A stretch of 7,518 nt of DNA from Caulobacteraceae bacterium. Its GTDB lineage: Bacteria > Pseudomonadota > Alphaproteobacteria > Caulobacterales > Caulobacteraceae. The notes beneath the pieces are model-generated. The model was not told where the DNA came from, ran no database searches, and saw nothing but the letters and a program-made list of their open reading frames with translations. The translations under genes were made by a program, and so were the position numbers. Positions within the stretch are counted from its first letter, which is position 1, and each line of letters opens with the position of its first letter. Of the stretch, positions 1 to 6,769 are shown piece by piece. The stretch is from the NCBI GenBank assembly GCA_947484535.1, contig CANKPO010000059.1, forward strand, positions 1-7,518, given 5' to 3'.

Positions 1-530
1 AGAGAAATGGCGTTGGACGCCAAGTCTGCCACATAGTGGGCGCGGTCGCCGGACACGGCCACCGAACCGGTCTGTTTCAAGACCCGCGACTGGGCGGTGA
101 TCAGGGCGAAGGTCAGGACGATCGAGGCGACCATCACCGCCATGGCCCAGCCCTCTTGCTGGATAGGCTCGGGGTGGGCGAGGCGATTAAAGGCTTCCTG
201 TCCAATCAGGGCCGCAGAGGCAAAGACCAGACCGCCTTGCAACAGGCTGGCAAAGGCCTCGGCCTTACCATGGCCAAACCGATGCTCGGCATCGGGCGGC
301 GCGGTGGCATAGCGCACAGCAAAGAAGGTGGCCAAGGAGGCAACCAGATCCAGACTGGAGTCGGCCAGAGACGCCATCATCGACACCGACCCCGACTGCC
401 ACCAGGCAAAGCCCTTAATGACGATCAAGATGGCAGCGACCAACACCGACAGGCTGGTAGCCCGCCGCGTCAGGACGGCAGACTGTTCCAAGCTAAGGCC
501 TGGGGCGGAGGAGGCGTGTGATCCGGACAT
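1..530 (-). CDS. Cation diffusion facilitator (CDF) metal exporter, N-terminal part, cut by window edge
   Basis: Inner-membrane antiporter of the CDF/FieF (YiiP) type, expected to export Zn(II), Fe(II) or a similar divalent ion in exchange for protons. Only the first 176 codons are inside the window; CDF proteins usually have about 300 residues, so the last membrane helix and the cytoplasmic C-terminal domain lie beyond position 1. The family pattern is clear: helix 1 near residues 26-45, then SLADSSLDLVASL with Asp57 and Asp61, the loop HRFGHGKAEAFASL (83-96), helices near 98-112 and 128-147, and GDRAHYVADLASN with His165 and Asp169. By analogy with YiiP, Asp57, Asp61, His165 and Asp169 form the transport metal site. 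A D-D/H-D set is usual for Zn-type members, but the metal is not certain. The ATG (complement of 528-530) has AGGA (complement of 538-541) seven bases upstream. The gene is divergent from uppP. Confidence 0.9.
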   Translation of the reverse strand, partial: MSGSHASSAPGLSLEQSAVLTRRATSLSVLVAAILIVIKGFAWWQSGSVSMMASLADSSLDLVASLATFFAVRYATAPPDAEHRFGHGKAEAFASLLQGGLVFASAALIGQEAFNRLAHPEPIQQEGWAMAVMVASIVLTFALITAQSRVLKQTGSVAVSGDRAHYVADLASNAIS

Positions 531-687
531 GGCATCATCCTATCGTCTCGCCCTCACCGATTACAGCGCGAACGACTCTCAGTTAGGGAGGCGGAGAACC
601 TGTCGCGCCCCATCGCCTTAGCCCTAGCCATCCCCCCCGCGACACATGCTAGACCATACGGGTGGGCGCAGGTGACGGGATTGGACC
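531..687. promoter_or_regulatory. Shared intergenic region between divergent CDF gene and uppP
   Basis: This 157-base gap must hold the start signals of two divergent genes. On the plus strand GCTAGACC (648-655) matches the Caulobacter-type -10 pattern GCTANAWC at seven of eight positions and lies 32 bases before the uppP ATG, but no convincing TTGAC-like -35 sits 10-14 bases upstream of it. On the minus strand I see only the AGGA ribosome site of the CDF gene and no clear promoter. No metal-responsive operator (Fur- or Zur-like palindrome) was recognised. Confidence 0.35.
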
Positions 688-1491
688 ATGCCAGATTGGC
701 TTTCAGCGGTAATTTTGGGCCTGGTTGAGGGGCTGACCGAGTTCATACCGGTCTCCTCGACCGGGCACCTGTTGTTGGCCGCGCAGGCTATGGGCCTGAA
801 GGTGGCCGATTGGGATACCTTTGCCGTCCTGATCCAGATGGGCGCGATCTTGGCGGTTGTGGCGCTCTATTTTCAACGGCTGTGGACCGTGGTGATCCAG
901 CTTCCAACCAGCCCGGAGGCGCGGCGCTTTGCCCTCACTATCATTATTGCCTTTGTGCCCGCCGTGGTGCTGGGTCTGGCCTTCCATGACCTGATCAAAC
1001 AGGTTCTGTTTGAAAGCCCGCGCCTGATCTGTTGGTCCCTGATCATTGGCGGCATTGTCTTGGCCGCCATTGAGCGGTTCAGCCCGCCGCCGCGCCAGTT
1101 TGATGCCATGCGCTATCCGCTCTTGACCGCGCTGGGCATTGGCCTGTTCCAGACCCTTGCCATGGTGCCGGGGGTATCTCGCTCAGGTGCCACCATTGTC
1201 GGGGCCGTGCTGCTCGGCGGGGACAAGCGCTCGGCGGCGGAGTTTTCGTTCTTTCTGGCCATTCCCACCATGGCCGGGGCCTTTGCGCTGGACCTCTATC
1301 GGGCCAAGGACACGATTAGCCTCGACCAAGGCGGCCTGATCGCCATCGGATTTGTTGTGGCCTTCCTGTCGGGATGGGTGGTGGTTAAGTCGATGCTGGC
1401 CTTTGTCACCCGCTATGGCTTCATGCCCTTTGCCATCTGGCGGATTGTGGTCGGCGGCGTGGGGCTTATCGCCTTGCAGATGGCGGGGTGA
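688..1491 (+). CDS. uppP: Undecaprenyl-diphosphate phosphatase UppP (BacA family)
   Basis: Integral inner-membrane enzyme that removes one phosphate from undecaprenyl diphosphate, regenerating the undecaprenyl phosphate carrier for peptidoglycan and surface polysaccharides; overexpression of family members gives bacitracin resistance. At 267 residues it is full length (E. coli 273). Both signature regions are intact: EGLTEFIPVSSTGHL with Glu14, Glu18, Ser24 and His27, and PGVSRSGAT (161-169) with Arg165, matching the E-x3-E and PGxSRSxxT catalytic motifs. A third conserved block, GDKRSAAEFSFFLAIPTMAGA, starts at residue 178. About eight hydrophobic segments cover the chain. The ATG is preceded by GGGA at 677-680, seven bases away, with AGGTGA slightly further up. 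It stands alone between the divergent CDF gene and a phosphatase 134 bases downstream. It supplies the carrier that the GtrB-like enzyme at 3205 would use. Confidence 0.97.
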   Translation: MPDWLSAVILGLVEGLTEFIPVSSTGHLLLAAQAMGLKVADWDTFAVLIQMGAILAVVALYFQRLWTVVIQLPTSPEARRFALTIIIAFVPAVVLGLAFHDLIKQVLFESPRLICWSLIIGGIVLAAIERFSPPPRQFDAMRYPLLTALGIGLFQTLAMVPGVSRSGATIVGAVLLGGDKRSAAEFSFFLAIPTMAGAFALDLYRAKDTISLDQGGLIAIGFVVAFLSGWVVVKSMLAFVTRYGFMPFAIWRIVVGGVGLIALQMAG

Positions 1492-1508
1492 ACCTTTCGG
1501 GCAAGGTT
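1491..1508 (+). terminator. Small hairpin at the uppP stop codon, weak terminator candidate
   Basis: AACCTT-TCGGGC-AAGGTT is a perfect six-base inverted repeat with a six-base loop, beginning on the last base of the uppP stop codon. No T-run follows, so it does not look like a standard intrinsic terminator; it may instead protect the 3' end of the mRNA. A second, shorter element, GGCC-CCAACC-GGCC followed by TTTT (1529-1546), could contribute to termination before the phosphatase gene. Confidence 0.3.
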
Positions 1509-1550
1509 GACTAAAACCATCCGAACGCGGCCCCAACCGGCCTTTTGAAA

Positions 1551-1576
1551 TTGAATTTTTCGTGACGCACTAGACC
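1551..1576 (+). promoter_or_regulatory. Candidate housekeeping promoter of the alkaline phosphatase gene
   Basis: TTGAATT (1551-1557), an 11-base spacer and ACTAGACC (1569-1576) fit the Caulobacter-type pattern TTGACGS-N10-14-GCTANAWC: the -35 keeps TTGA and the -10 keeps CTAGA and the final C. Transcription would begin around 1583, leaving a leader of roughly 40 bases before the ATG at 1626. No pair of CTGTCAT-like repeats (Pho box) was seen in the 134-base gap, so control by phosphate starvation through PhoB is not supported by the visible sequence. Confidence 0.4.
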
Positions 1577-1625
1577 TTGATCCGGCCGATGGCCTAGACA
1601 GCCCCGGTCACCACCGGAGATCGTC

Positions 1626-3101
1626 ATGTCCTATCCAGCCCTGCGCCCCTTGGGCGGCCTGCTTTTGGCCCTGACCGTCAGCCAAGCGGCCCTCGCCGCA
1701 GAACCGGTGGCCCGCCAGACCTCCAACCCCTACTATGTCAGTGGCCTGACGACGCTAGGCAAGGCGCTGGCGCTAAGGCCCAACACGGGCAAGGCCAAGA
1801 ACGTCATCCTGTTCGTCGGTGATGGTATGGGCATCAGCACCATGGTCGCTGCGCGCATCCATGAGGGTCAGTCCCGGGGTGTGGACGGCGTGTCCAACAG
1901 CCTGTCCTTCGAGACCCTGCCCTATCTGGCCCTGTCCAAGACCTACAGCGACGATACGATGGTCACCGATAGCGCCGCGAGCGCTTCGGCCATGCTGACC
2001 GGCGTCAAGACCCGCAATGGCACGATGGGCGTTGATGGAACGGTCATTCCTGATGATTGCCCCTCCATTGCCGAATCGACCATTACCACCTTGGCAGAAA
2101 TGGCCAAGGCCAAGGGGCGCTGGACCGGTGCGGTCACCACCACGCGCATCACCCACGCCACGCCCGCCTCAACCTATGCCCATGTCGCCAATCGTGACTG
2201 GGAAGGCGACCAGAACATGTCCGCCAAGGCCAAGGCCGCCGGATGCAAGGATATTGCCCGTCAACTGGTCGAGGCTCCCAACACCACCCGCCTCAATGTG
2301 GCTATGGGCGGGGGACGGTCCCGCTTTCAGCCCAAAGACCAGGGCGGCAACCGCGCCGATGGCCGCGACCTGTTCCAGACCTGGCTGGCCAAATCTGGTC
2401 CACGAACGGCTGCGGTGATGACGGTCAGTGAATTGAAGAGCCTTGATCCGGCCAAGGTCGATCATGTGCTCGGCCTGTTTGGTCCCGAAAACCTGCCCTA
2501 CGAAGCCGATCGGGCGACCCAAGGCGCGGATGTCCCAACCCTGACCCAGATGGCCACCACCGCCGTCGACATCCTGTCCAAGAACCCCAAGGGCTATTTC
2601 TTGATGGTCGAAGGTGGGCGGATCGATATGGGCAGTCACGCAGGCAATGCCTACCGGGCCCTGACCGAAACTGAGGAGTTCTCCAAGGCCATTGCCGCTG
2701 TGATGGCCAAGGTCGACATGAAGAACACTCTCATCATCGTCACGGCCGACCACAGTCATGGACTGGTGATCTCTGGCTATGCCGGCCGCAATGATCCTAT
2801 TCTCGGCCTCGCTGCTGATGAGGATACGGGCGGGTTGGCCAAGGACAAAAAGCCCTATGCCATCCTCAGCTATGCAACCGGGCCCGGCGGCGCGGATGGT
2901 GAAAACCATCGCGAAGATCTGTCTTCCGTAGACACCAAGGCCCCGAGTTTTACCCAACAGGCCACCGTGCCGATGTTCAGCGCGGCCCATAGTGGTGAGG
3001 ACGTCGCGATCTTTGCGGGCGGTCCTCAGGCGCACCTTTTCCAAGGTGTTGTGGAACAGAGCTACATCTACCAAGTGATGCGCCACGCGCTCGGACTATA
3101 G
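1626..3101 (+). CDS. phoA: Secreted alkaline phosphatase, PhoA family
   Basis: Periplasmic or secreted metal-dependent phosphomonoesterase that releases inorganic phosphate from organic phosphates. The 491-residue precursor starts with a Sec signal peptide: Arg7, a hydrophobic core (9-18) and cleavage after Ala24 or Ala25. Against E. coli PhoA I can place Asp66 (GDGMG), nucleophile Ser116 in TDSAAS, Thr179 (HATPAS), Arg190 (the phosphate-binding Arg), Glu329, Asp334 and His338 (VEGGRIDMGSH), Asp375 and His376 (VTADHSHG), and His455 (AAHSGED). The zinc, magnesium and phosphate ligands thus appear complete. The positions of E. coli Asp153 and Lys328 are His177 and Met335; a His at the first is common outside enterics, while Met at the second deserves notice. 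Cys145 and Cys207 could form a disulfide. GGAG (1616-1619) lies six bases before the ATG. The gene appears monocistronic, with no recognised Pho box. Confidence 0.95.
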   Translation: MSYPALRPLGGLLLALTVSQAALAAEPVARQTSNPYYVSGLTTLGKALALRPNTGKAKNVILFVGDGMGISTMVAARIHEGQSRGVDGVSNSLSFETLPYLALSKTYSDDTMVTDSAASASAMLTGVKTRNGTMGVDGTVIPDDCPSIAESTITTLAEMAKAKGRWTGAVTTTRITHATPASTYAHVANRDWEGDQNMSAKAKAAGCKDIARQLVEAPNTTRLNVAMGGGRSRFQPKDQGGNRADGRDLFQTWLAKSGPRTAAVMTVSELKSLDPAKVDHVLGLFGPENLPYEADRATQGADVPTLTQMATTAVDILSKNPKGYFLMVEGGRIDMGSHAGNAYRALTETEEFSKAIAAVMAKVDMKNTLIIVTADHSHGLVISGYAGRNDPILGLAADEDTGGLAKDKKPYAILSYATGPGGADGENHREDLSSVDTKAPSFTQQATVPMFSAAHSGEDVAIFAGGPQAHLFQGVVEQSYIYQVMRHALGL

Positions 3102-3204
3102 CCAATTGGCGTCAATTCGGGGTTGAACTGCTCAGCAGGGCTTGCACCTTGATCAGAAAGGCGTATTTCCCTCTCGCAATCGTGATTTGCAAAGTGAGAG
3201 CGAT

Positions 3205-4434
3205 ATGGCTGCGGAACTGATCAGTGCCCGCTTGTCTTCTGGGCAAGACCAAACCTCTTCGGATAGGACTTTGGACGCTGGCAAGTCGTCGCTCGAGCTG
3301 ACGATCCTCATGCCTTGCCTGAACGAGGCTGAAACCATTGAGGTTTGCGTTCGCAAGGCCTTGGGCTTTTTCAAACGCACAGGCATTGCCGGCGAGGTCC
3401 TGATCGCGGACAATGGCTCGACCGATGGCTCGCAAGGCTTGGCAGAAGCCGAAGGAGCGCGCGTGGTCGCGGTGCCAGAGCGTGGCTATGGCGCGGCCCT
3501 GATCGGCGGCATTCGCGCCGCCCATGGCCGTTTTGTCATTATGGGTGACGCCGATGACAGCTACGATTTTGAAAATCTAGACACCATGGTCGAGCGTCTG
3601 CGCGATGGCGCGGATCTGGTCATGGGCAACCGGTTCCTTGGCGGCATTGAAAAGGGGGCCATGCCCTTCCTGCACCGCTATCTGGGCAATCCGGTCCTGT
3701 CCTTCTTGGGCAAGCTGTTCTTCAAGATCCCCGTCAGCGACTTCCATTGCGGCCTACGCGGCTTCAACCGCGAATCCATGCTCAGCCTTGGCTTGCAAAG
3801 CCCGGGCATGGAATTTGCTAGCGAGATGGTCGTTAAGTCAGCCCTGCATGAGCGCCGCATCGAAGAGGTGCCAACCACCCTTCGTCCCGATGGCCGCTCG
3901 CGCCCTCCCCATCTGAAGACCTGGCGCGATGGTTGGCGCCACCTGCGCTTCCTACTGCTCCATAGCCCCGAGTGGCTGTTCCTCTATCCTGGCCTATTGA
4001 TGATTGGCCTTGGCGTGGCGGGGACATCGATGTTGGCCGCTGGCGGGGTGCACGTAACCCCCCATATCGAGCTAGACATCCATACGCTCGTCGCCGCCTG
4101 TTTCTCGTTCTTGATCGGCACTCAGCTGGTCATGTTCAGCGCTCTGGCCCGTCGCTATGCGATGATAGAGGGGGTTTTGCCGCCTGCAGGGAGCATGAAG
4201 AAGTTCCTCCTCGGCATGACCTTGGAACCCATCCTGCAAGGCGCACTCGTCCTGTTCATCGCGGGTTGTGTGGGAACCGTCTTTGCTCTGGGCCACTGGG
4301 CCAGCGTCGGATTTGGACCCATTCTCTATAATGGCGTAGTCCGGATCTTGGTCATTTCTCTGACCGCGGTGACGGCCAGCATTCAGATCGCCGCATCCGG
4401 CTTTCTCGCCTCCGTCTTCACCCTTCGTCGTTAA
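3205..4434 (+). CDS. Membrane-anchored family 2 glycosyltransferase, GtrB/polyprenyl-phosphate-sugar synthase type
   Basis: Predicted to transfer a sugar from a nucleotide donor to undecaprenyl phosphate on the cytoplasmic face of the inner membrane. The 409-residue protein has a GT-A catalytic domain (about 30-250) with LTILMPCLNEAETI, DNGSTDGS (Asp69-Ser76), the metal-binding region GDADDSYDF (Asp115, Asp117, Asp118), GNRFLGG, DFHCGLRGFNR and EFASEMVVK, then the basic, Trp-rich stretch PHLKTWRDGWRHLRFLLL that leads to the membrane. Four hydrophobic segments follow (about 257-283, 293-314, 335-362, 377-403), longer than a minimal GtrB. I chose ATG 3205, with GAGAG four bases upstream. The frame stays open back to a TTG at 3142, which has poorly placed ribosome-site spacing. 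Even from 3205 there is an extra ~30-residue Ser/Asp-rich tail before the catalytic fold. It lies 18 bases before the next gene, almost surely in one operon. The sugar cannot be predicted. Confidence 0.9.
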   Translation: MAAELISARLSSGQDQTSSDRTLDAGKSSLELTILMPCLNEAETIEVCVRKALGFFKRTGIAGEVLIADNGSTDGSQGLAEAEGARVVAVPERGYGAALIGGIRAAHGRFVIMGDADDSYDFENLDTMVERLRDGADLVMGNRFLGGIEKGAMPFLHRYLGNPVLSFLGKLFFKIPVSDFHCGLRGFNRESMLSLGLQSPGMEFASEMVVKSALHERRIEEVPTTLRPDGRSRPPHLKTWRDGWRHLRFLLLHSPEWLFLYPGLLMIGLGVAGTSMLAAGGVHVTPHIELDIHTLVAACFSFLIGTQLVMFSALARRYAMIEGVLPPAGSMKKFLLGMTLEPILQGALVLFIAGCVGTVFALGHWASVGFGPILYNGVVRILVISLTAVTASIQIAASGFLASVFTLRR

Positions 4435-4452
4435 AGCCCGGCAAAGCTTCGC

Positions 4453-6468
4453 ATGAGGCAGATCTGGAAGTCATGGCCGCTCTGGCTGGGGACGCTTTTC
4501 CTCCTCGCCGTCATTGCGGTGAATGGCAGGCCATCGGTCTTTACCGACACAGACGACTATTATGATCAGGGCCGCACCGTCGTGCGGGACATTATCGGCA
4601 ACTTCAAGCCTGAGCCTGTCCTAACCGATCCTGCGGAAATTGCCGAAGCCGCTAAAAAGCGAACAGCTGAGCGGTTCTCCCTCACCTCGATGGGGGCCAG
4701 ATCAGCCTATTACGGCGTCTTTCTCTATGCCGGTGTGGCCATCGGCAGTCTGTGGCTTGTCGCGGCGATCCAAGGTCTCTTGGCCCTATGGCCCGCCTGG
4801 CGGCTCTCGAAGGCTATCGCCCCGCGCGCTAAGCCTTGGACCTTTGTTCCTGTAAGCCTGCTCGTCGCAGCGGGCACATCTCTGCCCCTGTTCGCAGGCT
4901 TTGCCATGCCGGACGTCTTTGCTGCGGTCGCGATCCTGTGCGGCGTTCTGCTCTTAATCTATCGCCATACGCTGAGCCGCCGCGCTCAGATCTTTAACTG
5001 GTGCCTGCTATCGCTCGCCTTGAGCTTCCATGGCTCACACACCCTGACAGCCCTAGGCCTCGCGGTGATTGGCGCGGGACTGATGGTGCTGCTGAAGGCA
5101 GATCGCCGCGAGACCTTTGTCCGCGCCAGCCTGATCATGGCCGCCGTCATTACCGGCTTTGCGGCCAACGCCCTCTATGCCCAATCGGTCAAGGCCAAGT
5201 GGGGCGAAGACTTAGGTCGGCCTCCCTTCCTGATCGCCCGCGTCTTGGCCGATGGACCTGGCCGAAACTATCTGCGCGAGGCCTGCTATAGCGGGACGCC
5301 CTATGTGGTGTGCCGCTTTCGGCATCAGGCCCTCGATGATAGCGATAAGATCCTCTGGTCGGGCACAGCCGGAATCGGGCTGTTCAATCGGCTGGGCTAT
5401 GAGGACCGCGTTGCGGTGGGCAAGGAAGAGTTTCGGTTCGCGTTCAATACGGTGCTGCATGATCCGCTGGGTCAGGTTGCAGCCTCACTGCAAAACTGGT
5501 GGTGGCAGCTCAATCTGATCTATGTCGAGGACCCGCTGCGCAATCCCTATGTCTTTCTGAATGACCGCTATTGGGGGGATACCAACCTTCCCCTGCTGAT
5601 CCCTAATGCTGAAAAGTGCAAAACCGACCGGGCCGCCTGCCGTTCCCGTTTGCGCATGGATCCCCTGCGCGCTTGGCATACCACCATCTTCGTTCTGGCT
5701 GGCGCGTTCCTGCTCTGGCGTCTGGTACGAGGAGAGGTGGCTCAAGCCTTTCGTCAAAAACAGATGGGTTTTGACCAAGACGCCATCAAGGCCATGACCG
5801 CCATTGGCCTATTGCTGGCGGGCTATGTGATCAATGCGGCGGTCTGCGGGGTCCTTTCCGGTCCCTTCCCCCGCTATCAGGCCCGCGTCGCTTGGATCAT
5901 CCCCTTGGCGGCGGCCGTCGTGGCCCAAAGACTGGCCAAGGACACCCCCGGTCAAACCTGGGATGCCCTAAGGGCTTGGGGCCTAAGCCTCTTTGAGCAA
6001 GGCCAGCGCTTGGCGAGGCGCGTCCCGCTGTTTGCCAAGATCCTCGACCTGCTTGATCCCGCCTTCATGCGCTTTTGCGTGGTGGGCGGGGTTGGTTTTA
6101 TCGTAGATGGCGGCGTGCTCTATGGGTTGGTTTGGCTGGCCCATATGGATCATTTCACCGCCAGGCCCTGTTCGTTCCTCGTCGCCGTCTTTGCCACCTG
6201 GACCCTGAATCGGCTCTGGACCTTTAGGGCGCAGTCTGGGCGCAACCACGCCAAGGAGGCCGGTCTCTATTTCCTCGTGCAGGGGACAGGCGGTGCAATC
6301 AATATCGCCGCCTACAGCCTTGCCATCATGGCCGTCCCGAGCCTTGCGCGCTGGCTGGTCATCCCCTTGGCCATCGGCACAGCCGCTGGCCTGATGATCA
6401 ACTTCTTGGGCTCTAAGCATATCGCCTTTCGCCATGTGGCCGAAAAGGCAGAAACCCTTGGCCAGTAG
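4453..6468 (+). CDS. Fusion protein: GT-C/GtrC-like multispanning membrane part plus C-terminal GtrA-type flippase domain
   Basis: A 671-residue inner-membrane protein with two modules. Residues 1-495 contain about ten hydrophobic segments and resemble uncharacterised GT-C-like proteins: an early TDTDDYYDQGR loop (31-41) after the first helix, where GT-C enzymes carry catalytic acidic residues, then MPDVF (152-156), a large hydrophilic loop (about 244-407) that should face the periplasm, and PFPRYQARVAWIIPL (471-485). The loop carries Cys278, Cys287, Cys389 and Cys396, which could form two disulfides. After a short linker, residues 538-662 match the GtrA family: FMRFCVVGGVGFIVDGGVLY, then WTLNRLWTFR, YFLVQGTGGAINIAAY and LMINFLGSKHIAFR, with four membrane spans. 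GtrA proteins are thought to flip undecaprenyl-linked sugars. The fusion implies coupled flipping and transfer, with the sugar supplied by the preceding enzyme. The ATG lies 18 bases after that gene without a strong ribosome site, suggesting translational coupling. The GtrA assignment is firm; the transferase role is inferred. Confidence 0.85.
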   Translation: MRQIWKSWPLWLGTLFLLAVIAVNGRPSVFTDTDDYYDQGRTVVRDIIGNFKPEPVLTDPAEIAEAAKKRTAERFSLTSMGARSAYYGVFLYAGVAIGSLWLVAAIQGLLALWPAWRLSKAIAPRAKPWTFVPVSLLVAAGTSLPLFAGFAMPDVFAAVAILCGVLLLIYRHTLSRRAQIFNWCLLSLALSFHGSHTLTALGLAVIGAGLMVLLKADRRETFVRASLIMAAVITGFAANALYAQSVKAKWGEDLGRPPFLIARVLADGPGRNYLREACYSGTPYVVCRFRHQALDDSDKILWSGTAGIGLFNRLGYEDRVAVGKEEFRFAFNTVLHDPLGQVAASLQNWWWQLNLIYVEDPLRNPYVFLNDRYWGDTNLPLLIPNAEKCKTDRAACRSRLRMDPLRAWHTTIFVLAGAFLLWRLVRGEVAQAFRQKQMGFDQDAIKAMTAIGLLLAGYVINAAVCGVLSGPFPRYQARVAWIIPLAAAVVAQRLAKDTPGQTWDALRAWGLSLFEQGQRLARRVPLFAKILDLLDPAFMRFCVVGGVGFIVDGGVLYGLVWLAHMDHFTARPCSFLVAVFATWTLNRLWTFRAQSGRNHAKEAGLYFLVQGTGGAINIAAYSLAIMAVPSLARWLVIPLAIGTAAGLMINFLGSKHIAFRHVAEKAETLGQ

Positions 6469-6477
6469 GATCGCTGA

Positions 6478-6684
6478 GCGCCGCTTTACCGATATGGCCG
6501 CGCTCGACTGTCTTTGAGCCTGCCCACCCTATGGCACGCAAGGCAGATGATTCTGTTGCTCAAGGGCGCGGCCAAATGGGCCGTCTACCAGGATGCCTTA
6601 CGCGATGGACCGATTCTAGAGGCCCCTATACGCGGGATTTTGCATCAAAATCAGGTTCCCGTGGCGGTCTATTGGACCCCTTAG
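6478..6684 (+). pseudogene. Truncated remnant of 6-phosphogluconolactonase (C-terminal end only)
   Basis: This frame runs from just after a TGA (6475-6477) to a TAG (6682-6684) and encodes about 68 residues with no upstream start or N-terminal domain. It reads R-A-R-L-S-L-S-L-P-T-L, then RQMILLLKGAAKWAVYQDAL, and ends QNQVPVAVYWTP. This is the order seen at the C-terminus of the NagB-like 6-phosphogluconolactonases (Pgl/DevB): the RLTLTLP strand, a hydrophobic strand ending in G-x-x-K, a helix, and a closing VPVxVYWAP. Complete enzymes have about 230-240 residues, so roughly the first 70 percent is missing. The sequence before 6469 belongs to the GtrA domain, so the break lies in 6469-6480. 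The region between the NagB-fold active-site residues is absent, hence no activity is expected. A short product from the internal ATG at 6547 (45 residues) is conceivable but has no good ribosome site. The assignment rests on remembered family patterns. Confidence 0.65.
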
Positions 6685-6687
6685 GTT

Positions 6688-6701
6688 GGGTTTTAAAACC
6701 C
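6688..6701. repeat. Perfect 14-base palindrome GGGTTTTAAAACCC
   Basis: The two seven-base arms meet without a spacer, so this is unlikely to act as an RNA hairpin and looks more like a binding site for a dimeric DNA-binding protein. It lies four bases after the stop of the pgl remnant and about 160 bases before the XRE start codon, at the beginning of an AT-rich stretch (about 6688-6860) that contrasts with the GC-rich genes around it. The binding protein is unknown. Confidence 0.5.
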
Positions 6702-6769
6702 GAAAACGCTTAATTTTGTTAGGGAAATTGGCGAGGGCCTGCCTGTTTGCAACCCTGAATACAAAATAA

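Noticed and set aside
36..621. Open plus-strand frames opposite the CDF gene
   Set aside because: They are antisense to a frame with clear CDF motifs, are rich in Gly, Arg and Gln as typical of shadow frames, and show no recognisable domain.
1492..1625. Pho box upstream of the phosphatase
   Set aside because: No pair of CTGTCAT-like repeats with 11-base periodicity was found.
2169..3086. Long minus-strand frame inside the phosphatase gene
   Set aside because: It lies antisense to a protein with complete catalytic motifs, is rich in His and Gly, and shows no domain; it is a shadow of GC-rich codon use.
3102..3111. GCCAATTGGC palindrome just after the phosphatase stop as a terminator
   Set aside because: It has no loop and no following T-run, so it cannot be supported as an intrinsic terminator.
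3142..3204. TTG at 3142 as the start of the glycosyltransferase
   Set aside because: AGGG sits only one base before it, too close to act as a ribosome site, and the extra 21 residues precede an already long tail; ATG 3205 has GAGAG at workable spacing.
6531..6713. ATG-started 60-codon frame in the gap before the XRE gene
   Set aside because: It overlaps the pgl remnant in another frame; its composition is unstructured and it has no ribosome site, while the other frame shows family-like residues.
6705..6730. CtrA-type TTAA-N7-TTAA site in the AT-rich stretch
   Set aside because: Only one TTAA half-site is present; the second half at the required distance is missing.
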